Source: an uncultured Gelidibacter sp. (GTDB lineage: Bacteria > Bacteroidota > Bacteroidia > Flavobacteriales > Flavobacteriaceae). Taken from it: a stretch of DNA of 64,000 nucleotides. The DNA lies in NCBI RefSeq assembly GCF_947500795.1, contig NZ_CANMTE010000004.1, positions 310,001 through 374,000 of the forward strand. The letters are read 5' to 3'. This document shows, one piece after another, positions 8,884 to 17,319 of this stretch; within the stretch, counting starts at the first letter, position 1, and each line of letters opens with the position of its first letter. The notes below the pieces were generated by a model. That model saw only the letters and a program-made list of their open reading frames with translations, did not search any database and was not told where the DNA came from. Both the position numbers and the translations under genes were made by a program.

Positions 8884-9726
8884 TTATGACTTTGGAGTTT
8901 CCTTATAAATGTAGTTGATGTTTGGCGGATTTGTATTATCGTTTTGTTGAACCTTATTTTGTGCTTCATTGCCTGCTTGATTACCCCCTTTTAATTGATT
9001 TTCGCTTTCATTTTCAAATTCAATTTCAGTTTCATCTTCAATTTCAGTTTCATCTTCAATTTCCAAATTTTCAATAAAATTCCCATTTTCATCAAAATGT
9101 CTTAAAAACGGATCATCCTCTTCATTGTATTCGGGTTCCTGCCATACATACCGATCCGGTTTTGCAATAGCTTTTCTGAATATTACGGCAAACACAAAAC
9201 CTGTCACGAGTCCGCCTAAATGTCCTTCCCAAGACACGCCGTCCTTAATGGGAAACACATACCAAATCATACTTCCATATAAAAATATGATCATTAAGGA
9301 CAAGGCAATCAATCGGAAGTGTTTCGCGAAAATCCCTTTAAAAAAGATAAAACTGACCAACACATAGATGAGTCCACTGGCGCCAATATGATTTGACGGT
9401 CTACCGATTACCCAAGTAATCAACCCTGACAGTAGAATTCCAAACAACAGCACCTTCCAAGCAATGGGTCTGTAAAAATAAAACAGCGCCATAGAGAGGA
9501 CTACTAAGGGAATGCTATTATGATATATGTGTTCAATATTGGCGTGAATAAACGGACTCAGAAGTATACCTCGTAGACCAACCACTGTTTCTGGAACGAT
9601 ACCCCAAGTTTTAATGACTGGAAAGAAGCGGACCTGTAACCAAAACACGATCCAGATGAGCATCAGAAAAAAGATGGGATAACCAACAACGCCTGTTGAA
9701 TATTTAAAATGTTGTTGATTGCTCAT
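8884..9726 (-). CDS. Rhomboid-family intramembrane serine protease
   Basis: Polytopic membrane protease that cleaves transmembrane substrates. The 280-residue product has about six hydrophobic helices in residues 15-185. The catalytic serine is in GASG (S117) and the histidine in EGHLGG (H169), with the upstream HIYHN (H66, N70) matching the HxxxN oxyanion motif. Residues 190-280 form an unusual cytoplasmic-type tail, strongly acidic and then Asn/Gln-rich, with an imperfect six-residue repeat (EIEDET twice). It lies convergent to rlmB across a repeat-rich spacer and divergent from rarA. The substrate is unknown. Confidence 0.88.
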   Translation of the reverse strand: MSNQQHFKYSTGVVGYPIFFLMLIWIVFWLQVRFFPVIKTWGIVPETVVGLRGILLSPFIHANIEHIYHNSIPLVVLSMALFYFYRPIAWKVLLFGILLSGLITWVIGRPSNHIGASGLIYVLVSFIFFKGIFAKHFRLIALSLMIIFLYGSMIWYVFPIKDGVSWEGHLGGLVTGFVFAVIFRKAIAKPDRYVWQEPEYNEEDDPFLRHFDENGNFIENLEIEDETEIEDETEIEFENESENQLKGGNQAGNEAQNKVQQNDNTNPPNINYIYKETPKS

Positions 9727-9810
9727 GGTTAAATTTAATGGTTTCTAATCAAATTTATAACCATTTGTGCAAAATATGAAATATTGTCACCCAACTGCAT
9801 GAGTGATGGA

Positions 9811-9893
9811 GCGGTTTGTTTGAAATCCTTTTTGTTTTTTCAACAAAAAGATTGAGCCGCGAGAGCACGACTTTTTTGTCCTTCACAAAAAAG
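9811..9893. repeat. Two adjacent stem-loops between the rhomboid gene and rarA
   Basis: CTTTTTGTT (9828-9836) pairs with AACAAAAAG (9842-9850), with outer pairing of GCGGTT (9811-9816) and AGCCGC (9855-9860). Immediately after, CTTTTTTGT (9871-9879) pairs perfectly with ACAAAAAAG (9885-9893). Both stems are in the spacer between divergent genes, so they are not terminators of either; structured leader, small RNA or repeat relic are all possible. Confidence 0.5.
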
Positions 9894-9942
9894 GCATGCC
9901 CAAAATTGTAATGGGAGATTCCTCTTTGTAAAGGATTTGATG

Positions 9943-9950
9943 TAATTTTG
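9943..9950 (+). promoter_or_regulatory. -7 promoter element directly before rarA
   Basis: TAATTTTG fits TAnnTTTG and is followed by CACC and the ATG at 9955, the same four-base spacing as rlmB. A TTG at 9926-9928 is 14 bases upstream, slightly short of the usual 17-23. Confidence 0.6.
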
Positions 9951-9954
9951 CACC

Positions 9955-11235
9955 ATGAACGCACCATTAGCAGAACGATTACGCCCAAAGTACTTGAAGG
10001 ATTATTTGAGTCAGTCTCATTTAATTGGAGATCAAGGGGTTTTAACGCAACACATCAAACAAGGTGTGATTCCGTCGATGATTTTTTGGGGACCTCCAGG
10101 CACCGGAAAAACAACGTTGGCGAATATTATTGCCAATGAATCCAACCGTCCGTTCTACAAGCTGAGTGCTATCAATTCTGGCGTCAAGGACATCAGGGAG
10201 GTGATTGACAAAGCCAAACATAGCGGCGGCTTATTTACCGCGAAAAATCCGTTGTTATTTATTGATGAGATCCATCGTTTTAGCAAATCACAACAAGATT
10301 CGTTATTGGAGGCGGTTGAAAAAGGTTGGGTCACCTTGATTGGTGCGACCACTGAAAACCCAAGTTTTGAGGTTATTCCCGCCCTACTCTCACGAGCACA
10401 AGTATATGTACTGAATTCTTTCGATAAAAAAGATTTAGAGGCACTTTTACAACGTGCAATTACTGAAGACGACATTCTATCCCAGCGTGACATTACGCTT
10501 TCAGAAACGGAGGCTTTACTACGCCTTTCAGGTGGTGATGCGCGTAAATTGTTGAATATTTTTGAGTTGATCATTTCTTCTTATGACGACAATGAGAAGA
10601 TTGTAATTACCAACGACGCTGTGCTCCAAAAAGTACAGAGCAATACGGTGCGGTATGACAAAACTGGCGAACAGCATTATGATATCATCTCAGCGTTTAT
10701 AAAATCTATTCGCGGGAGCGATCCAAATGGTGCTGTGTATTGGTTAGCGCGCATGATTGAAGGTGGTGAGGACGTGAAATTTATTGCAAGACGGATGCTC
10801 ATTTTAGCCAGTGAGGATATCGGTAATGCCAATCCGACGGCTTTGGTGATGGCAAACACAACATTTCAGGCAGTGTCCGTCATTGGACATCCTGAATCGC
10901 GCATTATTTTGAGTCAATGTGCTACATATTTAGCCACGTCGCCAAAAAGCAATGCCGCTTATGAGGCCATTGGAAGAGCGCAACAATTGGTGCGGGAAAC
11001 CGGTGATTTATCGGTACCGTTATCTGTGCGGAATGCACCCACCAAACTTATGAAAGAATTAGGGTACGGCGACAACTACCAATATGCCCATAACTACGAA
11101 AATAATTTTGCTCCCCAAGAATTTCTTCCGGACGAAATTAAGAATACAAAACTCTATAATCCTGGGAATAATGCCAGGGAGCAATCTCAGCGTGAGTTTT
11201 TAAGGCAACGATGGAAATCCAAATACGGATATTAA
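9955..11235 (+). CDS. rarA: Replication-associated recombination protein A (AAA+ ATPase)
   Basis: RarA/MgsA, the bacterial relative of WRNIP1, acts at stalled replication forks and single-strand gaps. The 426-residue product is full length: Walker A GPPGTGKT (46-53), Walker B LLFIDEIH (100-107), sensor 1 IGATTENPS (around N135), a sensor-2 helix GDARKLLN, and the C-terminal tetramerisation domain (AFIKSIRGSDPNGAVYWLARM; ASEDIGNANP). It starts at ATG 9955 behind a promoter core and ends one base before the stop of the convergent gene at 11237, leaving no room for separate terminators. Confidence 0.95.
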   Translation: MNAPLAERLRPKYLKDYLSQSHLIGDQGVLTQHIKQGVIPSMIFWGPPGTGKTTLANIIANESNRPFYKLSAINSGVKDIREVIDKAKHSGGLFTAKNPLLFIDEIHRFSKSQQDSLLEAVEKGWVTLIGATTENPSFEVIPALLSRAQVYVLNSFDKKDLEALLQRAITEDDILSQRDITLSETEALLRLSGGDARKLLNIFELIISSYDDNEKIVITNDAVLQKVQSNTVRYDKTGEQHYDIISAFIKSIRGSDPNGAVYWLARMIEGGEDVKFIARRMLILASEDIGNANPTALVMANTTFQAVSVIGHPESRIILSQCATYLATSPKSNAAYEAIGRAQQLVRETGDLSVPLSVRNAPTKLMKELGYGDNYQYAHNYENNFAPQEFLPDEIKNTKLYNPGNNAREQSQREFLRQRWKSKYGY

Positions 11236-11236
11236 A

Positions 11237-12148
11237 TTAGTTGAATTTTACGTTTAGCGTTTTCATAGACACACCTGAATCGTTGGCTGTGGCTACAATC
11301 CAAGTATTATTCATTTTATAAAGAATAGCGTCCTGACCTTTTACGATGTACACATCTTCTTTACCCGAAAACACTAACTGATACAACACTTTACTAGATG
11401 CGTCTGTAATGGTATAGCCATTTGCAACTGGATTTGCATAGAATGTTTGAAGGGTTTCGTTTGAAATATTCTCAGCTTTAATCACTTCCTTAACTTCCTT
11501 CTTAACTTCTTTCTTAACTTCTTTCTTAACCTCTGACTGTACGTCTTGAGGTTTCGTGTTTTTTTTTGCTTCCTTTAAGGCAATTTCCTCTTTAAGACGC
11601 GACTCGCGCAATGCTTCAACTTCCTTTTGCAAACGTTGAATTTCTTCTTGCGCTTGCGTGTTTTCAGCAACTGCAGGAACAGTTTTCGATCCTCTCAATG
11701 CTACTTTTTGACTAGGCTCGTATTTGTAATTTACAGTTTCAAAACTATTGAAAGCTTCGCGCAAGGCAATATTATATACTTTGTCAAACTGTTTTTCTCG
11801 AGACTCGCCAACTTCTGAAGAAAATACTACTTTATTATTACAATCCTTTAAGTGAACCTGTAATTTGGTTTTCAAGAACGCACTCAGTTTTTCTACATCA
11901 GCGAACAACCCTAAACATCGGTTGCTTGTTAAATCTTCTGGATACACATCATCAGCCATAATTGCTGTAAAACCATATTTTTCAAACAAGAATTTAGTTA
12001 AGGAGTTGATTTGATATTGATCTGGTTCATTTAAAAAACTAAATGAATTAGGAACAATGACATATTTATAGGCATTGATGCTTTCTTGAGCATTTCCTTT
12101 AACGTTAAACAACATTAAAAAGGCACATATAGTTACGATGGATTTCAT
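11237..12148 (-). CDS. Secreted protein of unknown function with Lys/Glu repeat
   Basis: Unrecognised exported protein of 303 residues. From ATG 12148 it has a clear signal peptide (KSIVTICAFLMLFNVKGNAQ). A conserved-looking N-terminal domain follows (YKYVIVPNSFSFL, FLFEKYGFTAIMADDVYPEDL), then a coiled coil (EEIQRLQKEVEALRESRLKEE), a KKEVKKEV tetrapeptide-like repeat from a 12-base tandem repeat around 11490-11530, and a C-terminal domain (YTITDASSKVLYQLVFSGKEDVY). The frame is open to 12184, but a promoter-like TATCTTTA at 12181-12174 lies downstream of that codon, so 12148 is preferred. Similar proteins are, from memory, flavobacterial hypotheticals. It is convergent with rarA. Confidence 0.7.
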   Translation of the reverse strand: MKSIVTICAFLMLFNVKGNAQESINAYKYVIVPNSFSFLNEPDQYQINSLTKFLFEKYGFTAIMADDVYPEDLTSNRCLGLFADVEKLSAFLKTKLQVHLKDCNNKVVFSSEVGESREKQFDKVYNIALREAFNSFETVNYKYEPSQKVALRGSKTVPAVAENTQAQEEIQRLQKEVEALRESRLKEEIALKEAKKNTKPQDVQSEVKKEVKKEVKKEVKEVIKAENISNETLQTFYANPVANGYTITDASSKVLYQLVFSGKEDVYIVKGQDAILYKMNNTWIVATANDSGVSMKTLNVKFN

Positions 12149-12173
12149 AGGATATTTGAATATATTAATTTTA

Positions 12174-12181
12174 TAAAGATA
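12174..12181 (-). promoter_or_regulatory. Candidate -7 element of the secreted Lys/Glu-repeat protein
   Basis: On the minus strand TATCTTTA (12181-12174) differs from TAnnTTTG in one base. It is 25 bases upstream of ATG 12148 and supports that start over the one at 12184. Confidence 0.35.
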
Positions 12182-12289
12182 CAATAATGTGCGAAAAAAG
12201 AATTACAATCGCTTAGATTGATTTCTAGTTTTATAGATGCAGGCTTAGCGAAACTCACTAAACACAAGGCACTCAACAGCATTCACTAT

Positions 12290-12979
12290 TTAAAGGTAAT
12301 CTTTAAGTTGCAATAAATGTTTCACCTGTTTGATATGCGGTTCAGTTTGGTCATTTCTGTAATTGAAGAAAATGGCGTCATAACCTACATTTAATGCCCC
12401 AAGTACATCAGCTTCGTAATTATCGCCAATCATAATGCTTTCTTTTGGTTGTGCATTTGCAATTTTTAGCGCATAATCAAAAATTATAGGATTAGGCTTC
12501 TTTACACCCGCAACCTCAGCATTGGTAACGGTTTTAAAAAATGGTGTTATGGCAGAAGAATTCATTTTTTTAAGTTGAGCTTCCTCAAATCCATTGGTAA
12601 TAATATGCAACTGATATTTAGGCTGTAAGTATTGTAATAAATCCATTGTACCTTCAAAAAGATGGCTGAAACTTGATAAATGCTCAATATAAGCGTGCGA
12701 CAGATTCTGTATTAACGCATCATCCACAGAATAGTTAATGGTGTTAAAAGTATCTCGTAATCTACCGTAACGCAATTCCATTTTATCAATTTCGTCATTT
12801 CTGTAACGTTTCCAATAGTCTAGATTTACAGGTTCATAAACCTCCAGAAACGTATCTAAACTAACGCCGACATCATGCATTTTAAAAATCTTATCAAAGG
12901 TCAATGCCGAATTTTTATCAAAATCCCAAAGGGTATGATCCAAATCAAAAAAAACGTGTTTAATAGCTTTATTTTTCAT
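12290..12979 (-). CDS. yjjG: YjjG-family pyrimidine nucleotidase (HAD superfamily)
   Basis: HAD phosphatase of the YjjG type, which removes phosphate from non-canonical pyrimidine nucleotides and so cleans the dNTP pool. The 229-residue product shows motif 1 FFDLDHTLWDFDKNS (nucleophile D12, acid D14), a helical cap, motif 2 IITNG, motif 3 Lys in VKKPNPIIFDYAL and motif 4 MIGDNYEADVLGA. Length is normal. Its start overlaps the end of the upstream polysaccharide deacetylase-like gene by 11 bases, so the two are translated from one message. Confidence 0.88.
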   Translation of the reverse strand: MKNKAIKHVFFDLDHTLWDFDKNSALTFDKIFKMHDVGVSLDTFLEVYEPVNLDYWKRYRNDEIDKMELRYGRLRDTFNTINYSVDDALIQNLSHAYIEHLSSFSHLFEGTMDLLQYLQPKYQLHIITNGFEEAQLKKMNSSAITPFFKTVTNAEVAGVKKPNPIIFDYALKIANAQPKESIMIGDNYEADVLGALNVGYDAIFFNYRNDQTEPHIKQVKHLLQLKDYL

Positions 12980-14270
12980 TTACTGACTCTAATACTAATC
13001 TAAATAAATCTCGAAATCCCTTCCAGCGTTCCAAGTTGCTAAATGAATAATTATGGAAAACTGGTGTAAACGTTCCATTCACACTTTTCACGGTATCCAT
13101 TAAACGCTGCAAATCTTCCTTTTTATCTAAATAAGACTGTCTTTTTAACAAGGCATAATCCACGCAATGAAACGGATTAATTTGCAATGGCGTCTGCACT
13201 TCATAATCTAAGTCGTAAAACTGAAATGGCGTGCATGTACCGGCTCTAAATCCCATATAATTGATGTAGCCCATTGTAAAATCCTGTCTGATTTCCAATT
13301 CAATAAGATTCCGGTATGTTTCTGGCAAATTTAATTTTGAAAAGGAATGCCTAGATGCTTCTAACGGATAATTTGTAGTCGCTTCCATTTTTAATTTCTC
13401 CTTTTTGAGCATGGCAAAATCATCCAAAGCTAAAAAAGACACCTTTAAACCGATCTTGCAATAGTCGCCCACATATTTAATGAGCGATACAAATCGTTTT
13501 TTATTGATATTGATATTCTTATCGAAGGTGGAATATTCGCCAATTAGGAAAAACACGATGAATTTAACCCCGCTGTTCTTCTGCTTGGTCACAATCCATT
13601 TGAAGGTATCATATGGATCTCTCTTAAACCCCATTATTGATTGATACCGTTGGTATAACTGTTTAAATTTTAAACTAAACACATCCCCGAGGGTACCACC
13701 AACTGTCCTTAACAGCCCTTTTTCCTTAAAATAATAGGCAACGGGCACATCTATAATAGGCTGAATATTGTATTTTCTTTCTGGGAATTCAAATTCGGGA
13801 AACTGTGCTTGCAGAATTTCTTTAAACTTATACGCCCACAAATCAACGACAGGCTGATGCAGAAATCCTTTGTTATAAGCCAAACTTTCAGTGGCCAAAA
13901 AGCGCCCGTATTCATCTTTTACATGAGGTAAATACTCTTCATAACGGCTTAATAGATAAAATGTAGCTGCAAAAATATCAAACGGCAAACTGCTTTTATC
14001 TGATGTTGAAAAGAAGCATTTCGTATTCCCCCAATCTTGGACATTGATGTCCAAATCAGAAATTCCCTGTTCAAACAAAAGATCGTGACTACGGACAAAA
14101 ACCTCACTGCTCAACGGTTGCTTAGTGTATGAAATCTTCATACTGTCATGCGCTATAAACTCTTCAACAGTGGTTGTAAAACTGACAGGAACGTTTAAAA
14201 TCCGCAGACTAATATGCTTAAAGGCATAGGTTAATCGCGGGGTGATTTTATGTGTGTAAACTAGTAGCAT
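12969..14270 (-). CDS. Polysaccharide deacetylase-family protein, apparently degenerate
   Basis: 433 residues resembling flavobacterial proteins annotated as polysaccharide deacetylases: an N-terminal domain (LPFDIFAATFYLLSRYEEYLPHVKDEYGRF) and a NodB-like barrel ending in ETYRNLIELEIRQDFTMGYINYMGFRAGTCTPF. Active relatives have a DxD metal motif (T-x-D-x-D) and a GIHPSY-type histidine motif. Here the matching places read IIDVP and GLKVSF, so the second Asp and the metal-binding His seem to be replaced. It may be a non-catalytic homologue or have another substrate. A TAACTTTG element lies 16 bases upstream. It overlaps yjjG by 11 bases. Family assignment is sound; loss of activity is inferred from remembered motifs. 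Confidence 0.75.
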   Translation of the reverse strand: MLLVYTHKITPRLTYAFKHISLRILNVPVSFTTTVEEFIAHDSMKISYTKQPLSSEVFVRSHDLLFEQGISDLDINVQDWGNTKCFFSTSDKSSLPFDIFAATFYLLSRYEEYLPHVKDEYGRFLATESLAYNKGFLHQPVVDLWAYKFKEILQAQFPEFEFPERKYNIQPIIDVPVAYYFKEKGLLRTVGGTLGDVFSLKFKQLYQRYQSIMGFKRDPYDTFKWIVTKQKNSGVKFIVFFLIGEYSTFDKNININKKRFVSLIKYVGDYCKIGLKVSFLALDDFAMLKKEKLKMEATTNYPLEASRHSFSKLNLPETYRNLIELEIRQDFTMGYINYMGFRAGTCTPFQFYDLDYEVQTPLQINPFHCVDYALLKRQSYLDKKEDLQRLMDTVKSVNGTFTPVFHNYSFSNLERWKGFRDLFRLVLESVNEK

Positions 14271-14286
14271 TCCCTGTTGTAAAGTC

Positions 14287-14294
14287 CAAAGTTA
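14287..14294 (-). promoter_or_regulatory. -7 element upstream of the deacetylase-like/yjjG operon
   Basis: On the minus strand TAACTTTG matches TAnnTTTG, ending 16 bases before the ATG at 14270. No TTG at the right spacing was found. Confidence 0.4.
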
Positions 14295-14453
14295 AAAATT
14301 TCAAGTTCCTAGGTATGGTTTCTGTAAAAATTTTGTGGATGATTATTAAAGTTGTTCAGATATTTCTGAAACGAACCTCTCTATCTGCAATAGTTCTTTA
14401 AGATGATTAAATAGTTGCTATGTCGTTATCGGACGAAAATTGAATATTCGGAA

Positions 14454-15152
14454 TCACAAGATACCTCCGTCTGCAAAGCTATAAAAAGCATTTTCAGTAA
14501 TGATCAGATGGTCCAGAATTTTAATATCGAGACTGTTTCCGGCAGTTTTTAATTTCTGTGTGATTTGTTTGTCGGCCTCACTAGGCTTCAGTGTTCCTGA
14601 CGGATGGTTATGCGCCAAAATAATACCAACGGCGCCAACTTCTATACCTGTTTTAAGCACCAAGCGCACATCCACCAAGGTGCCGGTGATACCGCCTTTA
14701 CTCAGTTGGATTTTCTGTATGACCTTATTGGAATTATTTAAATAGATGATCCAAAATTCTTCATGCGGCAACTCGCCTATTATAGGCTGCATGAGTTCAA
14801 AAACCGATTGACTGGACTCAATTTTGTAATGTTGCAAGGCTTCTTCTCCCCTACGTCTTCTGCCCAATTCTAACGCCGCTATAATGGTAAGTGCTTTCGC
14901 TTCCCCAATGCCTTTAAAATGCATAAGTTGCTTGAGCGACAATTTACCTAAGGCACTTAAATTGTTGTCGGTACTTGCCAAAATCCGTTTACACAACTCT
15001 ACAGCACTCTCGTTTCTACTGCCTGACCCAATTAAAATAGCCATTAATTCAGCATCACTTAAGACTGCTTTTCCTTTATCTCTTAACTTCTCGCGAGGTT
15101 GATCATGGTGCGACCAATTTTTTATGGAAAACGAAGGTTGTTTTTCTGACAT
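14454..15152 (-). CDS. radC: RadC-family JAB/MPN domain protein
   Basis: RadC-like protein with an N-terminal UPF0758 helix-hairpin-helix region (LRDKGKAVLSDAELMAILIGSGSRNESA; LMHFKGIGEAKALTIIAALELGRR) and a C-terminal JAMM metalloprotease-like domain with the zinc motif LAHNHPSGTLKPSEAD. The original link to DNA repair is disputed; the real function is unknown. The frame opens at ATG 15161 (MVLMSEKQ), but MSEKQPSF at 15152 is the usual family start. Length 232 residues is normal. It stands alone upstream of the deacetylase-like operon, separated by 183 bases. Confidence 0.9.
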   Translation of the reverse strand: MSEKQPSFSIKNWSHHDQPREKLRDKGKAVLSDAELMAILIGSGSRNESAVELCKRILASTDNNLSALGKLSLKQLMHFKGIGEAKALTIIAALELGRRRRGEEALQHYKIESSQSVFELMQPIIGELPHEEFWIIYLNNSNKVIQKIQLSKGGITGTLVDVRLVLKTGIEVGAVGIILAHNHPSGTLKPSEADKQITQKLKTAGNSLDIKILDHLIITENAFYSFADGGIL

Positions 15153-15295
15153 AAGCACCATATGGAATTTAACTTGTTATAAAGTTAAACTTAATTGGAT
15201 AGTACTGTCATTTTTCGTTCAAAAAAGAGCTCATTTTGACTAAATAAAAAGATAAAAATTGTAAATTTCCGAACCAATTCAATAATTCAGATTGT

Positions 15296-15772
15296 ATGCA
15301 CACTTTATTCGATCAAAAAGTACATCAGGAAGTATTGAAGCGTGTGGACAGTCTGACGGAAAACTCGACGCCCAAGTGGGGCAAAATGAATGTGGCACAA
15401 ATGGTAAAACATTGTCAGATGCCGCTTTTGGTAGCTACCGGAAAACTGGAATTGACGGAGAACGTAGGGGTTTTTAAAAAACTTGTTCTTAAACTTTACA
15501 AACCGGTAATGTACAACGACAAACCTTGGCCTGAAAACACTACCACTCCAAAGGATTTTCTGGTAACAGAGAATTACAATTTTGAAGATGAAAGAGTGCT
15601 TTTAATAGCAGCGATTAATGAATTTCACAATAAAGCACTCAATATGCATTGGCCAAAACATCCTTATTTTGGAAACTTCAGCACGGATCAATGGGGAAAA
15701 ATGCAATACAAGCATTTGGATCATCATTTGACACAGTTTGGAGTTTTGGAGTTTAGGAGTTTAGGAGTTTAG
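15296..15772 (+). CDS. DUF1569 domain protein (DinB-like fold)
   Basis: Small cytoplasmic protein of 158 residues similar to the DUF1569 family, a DinB/YfiT-like four-helix fold of unknown reaction. Typical features are the N-terminal LFDQKVHQEVLKRVDSL, the PKWGKMNVAQMVKHCQ segment with a conserved His, and WPKHPYFGNFSTDQWGKMQYKHLDHHLTQFG at the end. The last ten or so codons and the stop lie inside an octamer tandem repeat (15741-15828), so the original stop was probably lost or replaced when the repeat expanded and the tail LEFRSLGV is repeat-encoded. Confidence 0.78.
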   Translation: MHTLFDQKVHQEVLKRVDSLTENSTPKWGKMNVAQMVKHCQMPLLVATGKLELTENVGVFKKLVLKLYKPVMYNDKPWPENTTTPKDFLVTENYNFEDERVLLIAAINEFHNKALNMHWPKHPYFGNFSTDQWGKMQYKHLDHHLTQFGVLEFRSLGV

Positions 15773-15828
15773 GAGTTTAGGAGTTTAGGAGTTTAGGAGT
15801 TTAGGAGTTTAGGAGTTTAGGAGTTTAG
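15741..15828. repeat. Octamer GAGTTTAG tandem array
   Basis: Eleven head-to-tail 8-base units: one variant GAGTTTTG and ten identical GAGTTTAG copies. The DUF1569 gene reads into it and stops at TAG in its fourth unit (15770-15772). Three units are 24 bases, so this frame always meets TAG. The identical units imply recent slippage expansion. Confidence 0.9.
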
Positions 15829-15937
15829 GAGAAAAATAAAATAACTCCCAATCAAAATCAAGAAATTATCACATTGTTTAAAAAAGGGATTTGACCACAT
15901 AATTATAAAATTGTCGATCTTCGCGGAAACCAAATCC

Positions 15938-16531
15938 ATGGCACAATATCCTCCAAAACAGCACCAAGACGACAATCGTGATCACATGATTGAGGTCATT
16001 AAAACCTATCCCTTAGCTACGCTCATATCGGTTATGGACAACAAGCCTTTAATTTCTCATCTCCCGTTAATTTATTCTGAAGGCAAACTTATCGGTCATT
16101 TGGATAAGTACAATCCGCAGGCGGCAATGCTAAAAGATAATCACGAGGTGACTGTTTTATTTTCTGGTCCGCAATGCTATATTTCCCCAAGTATTTATAA
16201 CACCACCCAACTACCTACATGGAATTACATCATGGTCCATCTTACAGGAAAAGTCACTGAAATCAAAGATCCGGAAGCCATTAAAGCATCTATGATTGAA
16301 ATGACTGCTTTTTTGGAGGCGCCAGAACATCGCTATAAATTAGAACCCGACAATCCTCGAATGGAACAATTTATCAGTTATGTAAAGGGTTTCGAAATTG
16401 ACATCACTACATGGGAAGGTAAGTTTAAACTCTCTCAAGACAAAAAGCCATCCGATATTGAGAATGCCAAAAATGAATTGATACGTGCCAATCAGGAAAG
16501 TATTAAGACGTTTTTAGAGCGCGTATTTTGA
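15938..16531 (+). CDS. PaiB-like FMN-binding negative transcriptional regulator
   Basis: Similar to Bacillus PaiB, a split-barrel flavin-binding fold annotated as an FMN-binding negative transcriptional regulator. Features: IKTYPLATLISVMDNKPLISHLPLIY (first strands), GHLDKYNPQ, VTVLFSGPQCYISPSIY, and TWNYIMVHLTGKVTEI, all standard for the family. From ATG 15938 (MAQYPPKQHQ) it has 197 residues. The frame extends to TTG 15911, judged less likely. It could be a flavin-dependent enzyme rather than a regulator; no DNA-binding domain is visible. No partner gene adjoins it. Confidence 0.85.
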   Translation: MAQYPPKQHQDDNRDHMIEVIKTYPLATLISVMDNKPLISHLPLIYSEGKLIGHLDKYNPQAAMLKDNHEVTVLFSGPQCYISPSIYNTTQLPTWNYIMVHLTGKVTEIKDPEAIKASMIEMTAFLEAPEHRYKLEPDNPRMEQFISYVKGFEIDITTWEGKFKLSQDKKPSDIENAKNELIRANQESIKTFLERVF

Positions 16532-16607
16532 TGGATTTCGATTGATATTGGAAGTCCTATTCACATCGGTTTCATTGTAAAATAGCGTATACTCGACTAA
16601 AAAGTAA

Positions 16608-16615
16608 TATTTTTG
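16608..16615 (+). promoter_or_regulatory. Candidate -7 element of the RluA-family gene
   Basis: TATTTTTG matches TAnnTTTG, 23 bases before the ATG at 16639; no -33 TTG at a suitable spacing. Confidence 0.35.
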
Positions 16616-16638
16616 GCCCGAACTATTGAAACAACTAC

Positions 16639-17310
16639 ATGCAAAACCTTGACATCGTACATGAAAACAACGACATTATTGTCGTGAATAAATTGGCTGG
16701 ACTTATAAGCGAGAAAAGCCCCTATGAGGAATGCACTGTAGAAACTCAAGTTCTAAACCACTTTCTAAAAAGTAAAAAGAAACCTTATATAGGCGTCATT
16801 CACAGATTAGACCGTGTGACGAGTGGAGTTATGATTTTCGCAAAGAAAAAGAGCACACTTGTAGCATTCAATAATCTATTTAGCAGCCGCAATGTTCAAA
16901 AAACGTATTTGGCAATTGTAAAAAATAAGCCCTCAAAAGACAAAGGGGTGTTGACCAATTTTCTCGTTAAGAACAACCATGAAAAACGAGCGGATATTGT
17001 AGCTTCAAAATCGAAAGAATCTCAAGATTGCAGTCTTTCCTATGAAGTTATTGGAGAAAATGAGTTTGGATATTTGTTGGAGGTAAAACCGAAAACAGGT
17101 CGGTTTCATCAAATTAGAGCGCAATTGGCACATATTGGTTCACCAATTATTGGCGATGAAAAATATGGCTCAGACCAATCGTATTTGCCGCTTTCTGTTT
17201 GTCTTCATGCTTATAAAATCACCTACCAACCAGCTGGTTCCAATGAGTTCGAAACTTTCGAAGCGCCTATGCCAAAGAATAAATTTTGGAACTTCAATTC
17301 ACTAAAATAA
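16639..17310 (+). CDS. RluA-family pseudouridine synthase
   Basis: Converts uridine to pseudouridine in RNA. The 223-residue product has the RluA signature IHRLDRVTSGVMIFAKKK with catalytic Asp D58, the upstream NKLAGLISEK segment, KTYLAIVKNKP, and the terminal EVKPKTGRFHQIRAQLAHIGSPIIGDEKYG. It lacks an N-terminal S4 domain, like RluA/TruC-type short enzymes; whether the target is rRNA or tRNA cannot be told. It converges on the radical SAM gene with a nine-base gap. Confidence 0.9.
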   Translation: MQNLDIVHENNDIIVVNKLAGLISEKSPYEECTVETQVLNHFLKSKKKPYIGVIHRLDRVTSGVMIFAKKKSTLVAFNNLFSSRNVQKTYLAIVKNKPSKDKGVLTNFLVKNNHEKRADIVASKSKESQDCSLSYEVIGENEFGYLLEVKPKTGRFHQIRAQLAHIGSPIIGDEKYGSDQSYLPLSVCLHAYKITYQPAGSNEFETFEAPMPKNKFWNFNSLK

Positions 17311-17319
17311 GAGTAAAAT

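Noticed and set aside
10155..10574. Antisense frame within rarA
   Set aside because: Shadow of the strongly conserved ATPase coding strand.
15741..15828. Octamer array as a possible CRISPR array
   Set aside because: Units are contiguous with no spacers and are only 8 bases; no cas gene in the window.
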